This document shows positions 17,401 to 22,092 of a DNA stretch of 22,092 nt, piece by piece. The stretch comes from CAYUQT01 sp964596165 (GTDB taxonomy: Bacteria > Planctomycetota > Phycisphaerae > UBA1845 > JAFGLZ01): contig CAZQTW010000088.1 of NCBI GenBank assembly GCA_964596165.1, positions 1-22,092 of the forward strand, written 5' to 3'. Positions within the stretch are counted from its first letter, which is position 1. Each line of letters begins with the position of its first letter. Below the pieces are notes generated by a model. That model saw only the letters and a program-made list of their open reading frames with translations, ran no database searches and had not been told where the DNA came from. Position numbers and translations under genes: made by a program.

Positions 17401-20400
17401 GTCTCTTGTGCTATGTTGCATGTTGCACTGACGATGTTGACTTGATCGCCCGGATTGGGATCCGTCACCGTGAACGAATACGAGAAGCTCTCGCCAGCCT
17501 TCGGGAATAAAGTAGGCGGCGTATGCAACTCCGGTGGCGCGTTCTCATAGGCAACGACCTCGTAGCTGCGGACTGCGGCGACCCCGAGTTCGTTCGTTGC
17601 CTTGATCTTGATCCAGAATATTGCCGCACCGCCGGACCACTCGATGTTGCTGCTCGGTGTCCATGTGATGCGCCCCGTGGTCGAATTGATGGCCAGGTCC
17701 TCACTCACCGGGACGTTCGTCGCGTGCAGCGAGCCATCGCGCACAATCTCGAAGTTCGTGATTGCATACCAGTGTGGATCGCGGACGTCGAGTCGGACGT
17801 CAAACAACGCGTCCTGAAACGCCGGGGGCAATTCCGGTGTGCAGAATATGGGGGGGTCGTCGGCCGAGTACACGTTGACAAGTACGACGTCGGAATCGTA
17901 CCCGTGACGGCCGTCGTCGGCCCAGACCGTAACGGAAAACGTCCCCAGACGGACGGCGTCACGCGGCCAGATGATCGTGCTCGATTGCTCGTCGTAGAAC
18001 AGGCCCTCCGGACCGTTGACGCGGATGGCAACCGCGTCGTGGTTCGGATCCGTCACACGAACGGGAAGACGGAGATCGTCGCCAAGCCAGAGCGTAATCT
18101 CCTCCTCCAGCGGATCGATCTCCGGAGGAGCGTTGAAAGCGATCGCTTGTGCACAGACTTCGATTCGGAACGTGTACTGGTCCATTCCGCCACACCGGTC
18201 GAACACGACAACCGTCACGTCGAGTGGCGAACCCAACCCGTCCTGCCACAATCCGACTTGAGCCGGGGAAGGCGTCCAGGAAATGCGTCCCGTGTGTCGA
18301 TCGATCCGCATCTGCGAATCGCCAGACCCCTTCGGAAACGTGCCGTCGACAAGGTAATACTCAAGCTGGCTTCCGGCGTCCGGGTCCGTGGCCTCAACCT
18401 GTAGCGCGAACTCACGGCCCACCTGGGCCACAAGCGGTACATCCACAGGCGGCTTTTCCGCTTCGGAGAACTCCGGAGCGTTGTTCTCCAGCGCCGACGT
18501 CACTTCGACGCTCCAACTCATCTCGGCCGAACCGCCCTGACCGTCTTCGACCACCACACAGAAGTCGAACACCCCCGTGCTCGTCGGTCGCCAGGACACC
18601 TCCCCGGTGAGCGAATCAATGGTCGCTGTCTCGTCCGGCTTCGCGGTGAGTGTGTACGTGAGCACGTCGTCCGGGTTGTTGTCGCCCGCGTCGAGATCGC
18701 AATAGTAGTCGGTGTTGATTGCCACCGGGATCGTGCCGAGAATGTCGCCTGCGTGCCCCGGCGTGATGTCGGTGAATTGAAGGAAGAACGTGCGGGGAAC
18801 GCCGTCGCCCCGCAAAGCAACGTCGAAGACCGCCTCTTCTCCATGCCAGACGCCGGACACCGACGGCGTAATCGATTCGAAGACGTCGTCCAGATTCTCG
18901 CCCACGGCCTCGACGCCCACCGTAATCGGCTCCGCGCTCTTGCCGCCGAGATTGCAGACGTAGACCGTCGTGTCAACTTTCGGATCGTTTGAATCGGCAA
19001 GCAGGATCGTGAGTCGATAGTCCTTGCCGGGCGTCAAGGCGCTCTGGATGTGGATGAGCGCGTCCGTCTGGCCATAGGGAACCAGGACCGCGTTCAATTC
19101 CGTTCCATCGGAATACCGCATCTGCGGGTGACACGTGTTGATGGGCCACGGGCTTACCGGAATAGACCCCGGAGGAAAATCGGGAAGATTGAGGCTGTCG
19201 ATGTACTGCACAAACGCCTCGTCAAGCTCCTGCCCATCGGGGAGGACGTCTCTACCGGGCAGGATCGAGGGCAATGGATCACCTACTTCGGGGACCAACT
19301 GACGAGTCACATGCTCGAAGTTGGGCACTTCTTGGTTTCCGCGCTCCATGGGCGGGCCAAACGCGGCCACCTCGGCCAGATTCAGGAGTGCACCCGTTGG
19401 CTGACCGTATTCGTCCAGCTCTTGCAGAAAGAGCCCAAATCCGTCGGCCCACGGCATAGCCCCTTGCTCGGAGCGAACGACATTACCCTCGTATTCCTCG
19501 GAACCATACACGACATCGAAGAGGAGCTGTTCACATACGCCCGCTGAAAGGTCAATCTCAAGGACCGTCGGATCATAGAATTTGAAGGTGCCACTTGTAT
19601 CACCGCAGGCAGTGTGCAGCATGTTGTCCCAGGTCGTACCATCCGCCAGAACATATGGATAATCGGGGTTCTGGCCACTTTCCTCCCAGGAATCATAGCG
19701 CAGGCTGTATACCCCGTCGTCCGACTTCGATCCGTACATGTTGGCATCGCCGGTGCTCATGACGATGCCGACGGGCCCGAGGCCATACGTATCGCTCCGA
19801 TCGCGGAAACAGCTCAGCGTGCTTGCCTGCAGACGCTCTTCTTCAGTGAGCGGCTGGAACACACCCTCACCTAGGTAAACCCATGCTGCCTGGTTAGGCC
19901 AGTCAGAGCCGTCCGCCGCCTCGAACACTTTCCACTCTACGGTGTTGCTCTGCGTAACGCGGGTGTAAACGACGTTGTTGATCGTGATTCCAGGATTGCT
20001 CGCGTCGCCTCCGGAGTTGCCCCCGTAGAACAGCGCGTTGACGAGTTCGCGCCCCACGTCTTCATAGTCGCTGCCGTCGCTGGGATCGCCGTTGCCCGCG
20101 ACGGGGTACACCTCCAGCACACCGGGTGTTCCCTCCGGCGGCACGTAGGGAGTGTCGCCCACGAAGCTCCCCTGCGGAGATCGCGTGACCGTCACCGTGT
20201 AGGTCTGCTCCTCCTGGAAGTCGAGATTGGCGTTAATCCAATCGGGTGACACCTCCCCCGTCGGGAGATCCGGCGGCGCGGCCAGCTTGTACGTGGTCTT
20301 CGGGGCGTTGGTGAAGTACGGGTTCTGATTCTCCCAATCCGTCCCCACGTAGATACTGTAAAGCTGCACGTCGTGGCCGCCTTGGTCGTCGTCGACTTGG

Positions 20401-21998
20401 AGGAGGACGTCGACTGTCTGGTTGAGATAGGCGACGCCGGGTATCCAGGTGACCAGGCCGGTGGAGGTGCAGACGAAGTCGGGGATGGGCTGGCCGCCGA
20501 GCGTGGCGCCCAGGAGACTGAAGGCGAGCGGATCGCCCTCGAGGTCGTAGGCCAGCGCCTGATAGGAGTACTCGTATCCCACGAGCGCCTCCTGGACCGG
20601 CTTGCTCTGGAACTTCGGCGCCGCGTTGATCGCCTCGACGGTGAAGGTGGCTTCGTTGTAGAACCCGTAGTCGTCCTCCGCGTGGACGGTCACGACGTAC
20701 TGGCCGACGCTCGTGTAGACGTGGTTGAGTCCCAGCGAGCGCGCCGCGGTGGCGACGGTCAGGGTCTCTTCATCCGATCCATCGCCGTAGTCGATCGTGA
20801 TCTCCAGGTTGCCCGGGCTCTGGTCCTCGATTCCGACGGCCCGGACGAGTCGCTCCCCGGAGTGGAGCGTCACGTCCTCGCCCGCGGTGATCTCCGGGAC
20901 GTCGTTCATGATGGAGATAGTCGTGCTGACGGTGTCCGAGCAGTCGCCGTCGACGTCCCAAACGCGAAGGTAGACCGTCCACTCCTGCGGCGCGGCCAGG
21001 CCCGCCGTGGCGAAGACCGGCCGCTCCCCGATCTCCTTCCCCCGCGCGGCGTCCGCGCCGGTCTCGCCGAAGATCCCGTCGCCGTCGAGGTCCCACTCGT
21101 AGCGCGAGGGCCGCGCCAGATCCGACCAACTGGTTGTCCGACCATCGGGATCCCGCGACCGAGACCCGTTCAGGGCAATCGCCTGGCCCACCGTCACCGC
21201 GTAGGGTCCACCGATGTTCGCCGTGGGCTGGTCGTCTTGTGGAATCACCTCGATCGTGAAGCGGCAATGCTCATTATCTTCGTAAGTCGGGCTCCACCCC
21301 CAGTCGCGGTCCACCACACGTCCATAGGAGTCCACAAGCGCCAGATGCACCTCGAACTCCGCCGAGCCATGAGCATTGGGAGCCGTGGCGAAGATCAGAT
21401 CACCGTTGAGGTCCATCGTCGGCAACGTCGTGAACATGGAGAGATCGCCCGAGTAAGGCACGGGCACGACGTACGGAAACGCTGCCGCCTTCTCACCGAG
21501 ATAGGGGTTGTAGTAGACACCACAGCCCTCGAAGAATGGGTCCGTGAGAGGGCCACCGAACCCTTGGAGGTCACCGTCGGCCTCGTAGACCTGGAGGTTC
21601 TTAGCCGCTGCGTTCACGCCGCCCCAAGGCACGTCATCATACTCAGGGTACTCGTACCAGTGGTCACGCCGGAAGATCTCCTCCGGAAGAACTAAGATGC
21701 GCCGCGTGAAGCCGCTTACAAGGTCGAAGCCGACCGTCAGTGTCGTGGCACCCACTTCTTTTGCGTGAAAGGTATACTGCGGGATTGGATAGTACTGCCC
21801 AGTAGGATGCGCGATCTCAACCGTTACGACGTCCTCATCAGCCACCCGATGCACGTAGTGTTGGACGTCTTGAGGGACGCCCCCCTCGGTGAGGGTGTAG
21901 TATCCGACTTGGGTTGCCTCCTGCTGGGAGAAAACCACCTCGCTGCCCAAGGGAAGGACGATTGCAGGCAGGTCCTCGCCGTCCGGATGAAAGAGCAA
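8436..21998 (-). CDS. Giant Rhs/YD-repeat surface protein with variable C-terminal tip
   Basis: 4,520 residues from a TTG start, with no signal peptide, so the N-terminus is probably incomplete. Domains in order: a beta-rich region of unknown type (1-250); two PKD domains (about 255-455; GGPY, DPDG and YEWDLDGDG motifs); a first He_PIG-like domain; a choice-of-anchor-L-like region (about 600-1010; GIVMSTGDA, VVYGSEEYE, GFGLFL); and roughly ten further putative-Ig/cadherin-like domains (about 1040-2090), recognised by repeated G-x-[IV]-x-W-T-P strands. The entry segment to the Rhs part is at about 2360 (LSFTDLAVTLGG). YD repeats then run to the Rhs core (YDGHGSTRALLD; YSGEQTDALTGLQFLRARYY; GRFNRLDPFAG) at about 4150-4260, ending at DPTGQ. 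A 257-residue tip follows. Known Rhs proteins encapsulate a C-terminal toxin in the YD shell and cleave it near the DPxG motif. No T6SS or Tc partner is nearby, so the export route is unknown. It is the only full-length carrier here. Confidence 0.93.
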   Translation of the reverse strand: MLFHPDGEDLPAIVLPLGSEVVFSQQEATQVGYYTLTEGGVPQDVQHYVHRVADEDVVTVEIAHPTGQYYPIPQYTFHAKEVGATTLTVGFDLVSGFTRRILVLPEEIFRRDHWYEYPEYDDVPWGGVNAAAKNLQVYEADGDLQGFGGPLTDPFFEGCGVYYNPYLGEKAAAFPYVVPVPYSGDLSMFTTLPTMDLNGDLIFATAPNAHGSAEFEVHLALVDSYGRVVDRDWGWSPTYEDNEHCRFTIEVIPQDDQPTANIGGPYAVTVGQAIALNGSRSRDPDGRTTSWSDLARPSRYEWDLDGDGIFGETGADAARGKEIGERPVFATAGLAAPQEWTVYLRVWDVDGDCSDTVSTTISIMNDVPEITAGEDVTLHSGERLVRAVGIEDQSPGNLEITIDYGDGSDEETLTVATAARSLGLNHVYTSVGQYVVTVHAEDDYGFYNEATFTVEAINAAPKFQSKPVQEALVGYEYSYQALAYDLEGDPLAFSLLGATLGGQPIPDFVCTSTGLVTWIPGVAYLNQTVDVLLQVDDDQGGHDVQLYSIYVGTDWENQNPYFTNAPKTTYKLAAPPDLPTGEVSPDWINANLDFQEEQTYTVTVTRSPQGSFVGDTPYVPPEGTPGVLEVYPVAGNGDPSDGSDYEDVGRELVNALFYGGNSGGDASNPGITINNVVYTRVTQSNTVEWKVFEAADGSDWPNQAAWVYLGEGVFQPLTEEERLQASTLSCFRDRSDTYGLGPVGIVMSTGDANMYGSKSDDGVYSLRYDSWEESGQNPDYPYVLADGTTWDNMLHTACGDTSGTFKFYDPTVLEIDLSAGVCEQLLFDVVYGSEEYEGNVVRSEQGAMPWADGFGLFLQELDEYGQPTGALLNLAEVAAFGPPMERGNQEVPNFEHVTRQLVPEVGDPLPSILPGRDVLPDGQELDEAFVQYIDSLNLPDFPPGSIPVSPWPINTCHPQMRYSDGTELNAVLVPYGQTDALIHIQSALTPGKDYRLTILLADSNDPKVDTTVYVCNLGGKSAEPITVGVEAVGENLDDVFESITPSVSGVWHGEEAVFDVALRGDGVPRTFFLQFTDITPGHAGDILGTIPVAINTDYYCDLDAGDNNPDDVLTYTLTAKPDETATIDSLTGEVSWRPTSTGVFDFCVVVEDGQGGSAEMSWSVEVTSALENNAPEFSEAEKPPVDVPLVAQVGREFALQVEATDPDAGSQLEYYLVDGTFPKGSGDSQMRIDRHTGRISWTPSPAQVGLWQDGLGSPLDVTVVVFDRCGGMDQYTFRIEVCAQAIAFNAPPEIDPLEEEITLWLGDDLRLPVRVTDPNHDAVAIRVNGPEGLFYDEQSSTIIWPRDAVRLGTFSVTVWADDGRHGYDSDVVLVNVYSADDPPIFCTPELPPAFQDALFDVRLDVRDPHWYAITNFEIVRDGSLHATNVPVSEDLAINSTTGRITWTPSSNIEWSGGAAIFWIKIKATNELGVAAVRSYEVVAYENAPPELHTPPTLFPKAGESFSYSFTVTDPNPGDQVNIVSATCNIAQETLNVANVPGTDEWLLTWIAPEWSEGRQVCFEIVFEDDHAAQSTFLLDLSVVDQNAVPRPMLAGPTPAIEILAGREFKCPMCAPLPSDVAIGDIFFSLAVFTDEECSTLWDPAGPVPTIDGKGLIEWTPVAEQAGQVYYLKSWAETLDGSNRWIPPMVVAVAVKNAPERTPEIISPAPREATIGYELVYQPELVENTDTDLDWYLDEKPEGMVINPSTGEVTWTPTAKFFDKTVDVRIRVIDSVGDGWFQKFSIRVRGSVHEPTIDTTFPSVWPTGESLEFRVAVGNPDELCLTYRLLNEVEEPLSGDYDISIDEDGWIHWDSPTAGEHTFVVAVADKYQPACCAKRTFTLTVVDAIVNREPIIRGNPDGRCASVGQEFEYVFDGYDPDDPENGTITFEIVAGQIGDMAFDENTPGRFTWTPTSETDAQIVSIVARDDQGAASEPVMFILKAMNDAPPIMAAERHAYPVLGQQFFYEIVASDPENGPLTFTIDRDPDRGNVPAAVRIDREKGFLWWQIPQDGSELPEDNTPGDGTWTYNVPIVVSDQYGATATQTLTIEVSNEDTVAPTIVARVIDADNNIVLPGEELDVNSRYWVIVDISDNCGEAALNGDATEITIFDVAALEIPGEYLPIGGKLEYGCTWVDFTVGGLNQGNIHFRITAEDTSGNKASRSFTYYASDTSEAPPVKMLEFQDADDPLTTFAFDEPITKPINVLGVANMGYIDEYEQPQPYNYELILYTADDDYEVVTIEDESQRWYQLECKSDYVVISSGSAEVPSPACLGTLDPALYGSGMYRLVLAIVSSSAEGHYYQAIDERFIEIQNDARLQDLDLSFTDLAVTLGGIPISLVRSYSSAEVGLGADDFGPGWSLDFARAGIDVGHFNRATNSLNEAMARDTRVLVTLPDGTIQRFTFDPIPVGTSEYAEPYFRPDDDTQCTLEIGGLDDSLLIMPVQHGKADYQGPYTIANSGEEFVPHQSGSVFVLRTPGGLEYHYDMQSGRLTAIQNDSGQRVEISPITDDSPGGTQPTTTTQTITTADGAQSISIIRNEATGRIQSISDLKSQVIQYGYVDDEAGDVYNIVAAPDGQLGWVTLRDASTVKYGYENAAFADHLTGIIDNTDVAVLTVTYDLDGFVESASSAGGASSSVEFNRALGGGLTERTIQPKDALDNVLGVTKEIYNARGNLVCRAQALEIDAQGDGAQYLVTSYVYTKLSGLLLRESVPYIVAAEDYGTDLVITEDELDDVTDVTWARILTYDQDKNDSNGRFGVLTSSTDALGNTTAYTYDSDNRLLTTIDPAGNTTHNVYDAYTGNLRETYTTSPRPAGEGQGEGGSTVRLNWTRYTYLYGMPLATYRVSSDGQTETLVAQTEYNDAWRVASTTDASGVTRYFGYDANGNQTHSWHNWTDPAGAVHTIVSRTTYDANDRVIETAEFELVGAAAITSPAALDTALAGAEELWTTSTHYNDRGLVDSSTDRYGVQTQTTFNADGNATETRTEATDENGVAGWLVSRTLYDAQGRAEFATDAQFVTETQYTAGIDALPWFGSRTVYDPAGRTIRTERHAGILITLDAGATALPAGFDWDTSGTEISNSQTFYDAHGRTDYTVDDYGIQTHYVYDASGRQIQTHYQSLDEDGQPCWVVTRTIYDALGRAAVTSDPFVVAGAAEPQSDDPMPAGLGTLTTYDALGRSVKTERLDGLVIKFTDPSDPKCTPNTPSWTTTGVLWSTESVYNALGQVIQSVGRHGPDEAGLITEYVYDSDGRQIESRYQSRDEDDNLCWVVTRTVYNDRGQPLFTTDPYVAGNGVDAPPAESPAVLGTRTTYDARGRAVQTERIEGLVVDITDPDAPAWSVSGVLWSTETVYNNLGQMTQSIDRHAPGESGPVTDYLYDAQGRQVAVIHPLATDAVTGLPEHTDSLGRPVRHLVESVYDGNRRLHSTVENITVVANADGSLYYDAQSELVIDRSDAHTTSYTYDDLGRTIRTTLADGSFTATTYDVHGRRIAETEQLASGTNVVWSEADGSYIVVGSNPVELVPTRCFEYDAAGGLAAVVLPEVEHPDPAIDMVHPRYEYTYDALGRHVATRDGVYQIFTGPSAGIYRADSRVTEFGYDAAGNQTSRQLPEGVAAADGSFTETMVYDDFGRLDYAVSFEEVVTDHVYDTDDGLDPGDSGRLAATHYFATVAAHQAWLANPTTATPPAESTFYTYDAFGNVRSVIQDTDGDADPDTTTGQRRTDNDYDAEGRLVTVVSPEGTIHYEYDPITDEHVRTWTGADQESIITDTHYAYDSLERLDTVTLDRRNGVAVTPEVTDYVYDLLGNLDEVHQSNGVTSDYTYDVLGRLELLRHYKDLNTDGDYDPGADALLTEFDYDLLANGRRSGVTEKQYDPVSDTIKETRIDWLYDNLGRLTREIYDLDPTTATDDDFVANYVLDLVGNRLEKKTDLAPSAADMAAYHADAADVALVETNEQVSSTFDANDRLLTETKDADGTDDDRFTVYHYGPDGNSDGHDDWTQQTTKIVHEGLDDTGDVAESTTYAYNLQGRMSQASVDADGDGAGAAVVTEYTYDADGIRVSQTEDGVETVYLNDKNNPTGYSQVLEEKNAAGTVTKTYTLGHDVIAQQAVAVVDGSTVTLLYDGHGSTRALLDEDGQVVNSGGPQVFRYDAFGVRLDAVTALTSLLYSGEQTDALTGLQFLRARYYDPATGRFNRLDPFAGNMQDPMSLHKYLYCMANPVMGADPTGQSPLALTPLGLITVQRALDVGSASIFTVGTYAFLLRTLFDFTQNEGPWAGRESDAYVLSLSASALASLLPRNRILGSAGIGFTTKVDVLWIKNDPGRVHVYIAPGVTIGTWGVMGTLEVGVVWDVDGPKDYAGPFISCTATATFPGARFGSGIWSSPFLSTAAQGGSATVFYAPNDFFEGAYGVSFGYAAGGTWQTTRIPYTPPVLMPITGGVGYGTTLSYYFHLRSFAIAPALQAALGAAQSIGRVGPLMLDALR
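8439..9210 (-). other. Variable C-terminal tip of the full-length Rhs protein (unrecognised domain)
   Basis: Homology to the other three Rhs modules stops at the ADPTGQ motif, and about 257 residues unique in this window follow. The tip starts with a hydrophobic stretch (about 25-55 of the tip), then a Gly/Thr/Ser-rich, alternating beta-strand-like region (for example GVTIGTWGVMGTLEVGVVW) and a hydrophobic C-terminus ending PLMLDALR. I do not recognise a nuclease, peptidase or transferase motif. Position and sharp loss of homology mark it as the effector portion. The adjacent polytopic membrane protein makes a membrane-acting effector plausible, but that is only inference from context. Confidence 0.6.
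11740..12960 (-). repeat. Three higher-order YD repeats of about 400-420 bp
   Basis: Within the giant gene, three successive blocks share the order: Asp/Glu-rich linker, CWVVTRTIYD-type strand (GWLVSRTLYD in the first), a TDP-type loop, a TYDALGRSVKTER-type strand, and a VLWSTE-type segment. The conserved CWVVTR-like strands lie near 12890, 12490 and 12070. The last two units are closest to each other, including the WSTETVYN/WSTESVYN segments. They look like tandem duplications of a block of several YD repeats. Boundaries are approximate. Confidence 0.6.
13417..13453. repeat. Palindromic intergenic-type repeat inserted in frame in the giant gene
   Basis: The plus strand reads CCCTCACCCTGGCCCTCTCC followed by CGCGGGGCGAGGGGAGG. 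This matches, from memory, a widespread class of dispersed GC-rich inverted repeats (CCCTCACCC...CCCTCTCCCGC with an imperfect GGGCGAGGGG arm) usually found between genes. Here it lies inside the coding sequence and is translated as SPRPAGEGQGEGG at about residue 2850, a composition unlike the surrounding YD repeats. It keeps the frame open. Confidence 0.6.
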
Positions 21999-22092
21999 CT
22001 CCTGCCCCGGAAACAGATTCTCCCAAATGGGTTGCTCTAGTTCTACTGTCTAACCCGCATTGACGAAACGTAAGTCGTTTTGTATAAGCACC
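21999..22092 (-). other. Upstream in-frame extension of the giant rhs gene, interrupted by TAG
   Basis: Reading the giant gene's frame upstream of its TTG start gives 17 sense codons (ending IWENLFPGQE), an in-frame TAG at 22050-22052, and 13 more sense codons to the window edge (VLIQNDLRFVNAG). The segment directly before the TTG reads like ordinary protein continuous with the downstream sequence. No ATG or GTG start, Shine-Dalgarno site or signal peptide is visible. TAG is one transition away from CAG (Gln). The gene may therefore begin beyond the window and be broken by a nonsense mutation or a base-call error. The alternative is that this is simply an untranslated leader, since 13 open codons could occur by chance. 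Confidence 0.45.

Overview
The window is a single-strand (minus) Rhs/YD-repeat polymorphic-toxin locus from a high-GC bacterium. The host looks like a member of the Planctomycetota or a neighbouring PVC/FCB-like lineage. This is inferred from the giant surface protein mixing PKD, putative-Ig (He_PIG/cadherin-like), choice-of-anchor-L and YD modules, and from the absence of any VgrG, PAAR or Tc partner; no marker gene is present to prove it. No tRNA, rRNA, transposase or CRISPR was seen.

Layout in transcription order (right to left). (1) A 13.5-kb ORF (21998 to 8436) has about 2,360 residues of extracellular adhesion-type domains, then about 1,900 residues of YD repeats ending in the Rhs core, then a 257-residue variable tip. 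Its true N-terminus is missing: the frame continues upstream of the TTG start, through one in-frame TAG, to the window edge. (2) A five-TM membrane protein (8410-7709) directly follows the tip and is the candidate immunity protein. (3) Orphan Rhs module 1 (7649-5655) has a lysozyme-like tip, followed by an exported or membrane-anchored protein (5588-5010) and a further polytopic membrane protein (4918-4418). (4) Orphan module 2 (4345-2501) has a tip reading as a CHAT/caspase-like (clan CD) cysteine peptidase, followed by a small membrane protein (2406-2023). (5) Orphan module 3 (1717-47) has a related CHAT-like tip that stops just before the expected catalytic Cys strand.

Each orphan module carries only the last few YD repeats plus the Rhs core, so each has a homology arm to the full-length gene, a distinct tip and a downstream membrane or exported partner. 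This is the architecture expected of a store of alternative toxin-immunity pairs that can be recombined onto the full-length carrier. The DNA shows traces of that recombination. Modules 2 and 3 share an exact 300-bp core block (738-1037 = 3438-3737), while their 5' halves belong to two different lineages: module 3 resembles the main gene and module 2 resembles module 1. Modules 2 and 3 also share a 35-bp 5' border element (32/35 identical), with a shorter version at module 1.

The most interesting points are the predicted CHAT-like Rhs effector with a membrane-protein partner, the border element and core-block exchange, the peptidoglycan-hydrolase tip paired with an exported partner, an in-frame palindromic repeat inside the giant gene, and the in-frame TAG near its 5' end. 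All functional assignments come from motif reading, without database searches.
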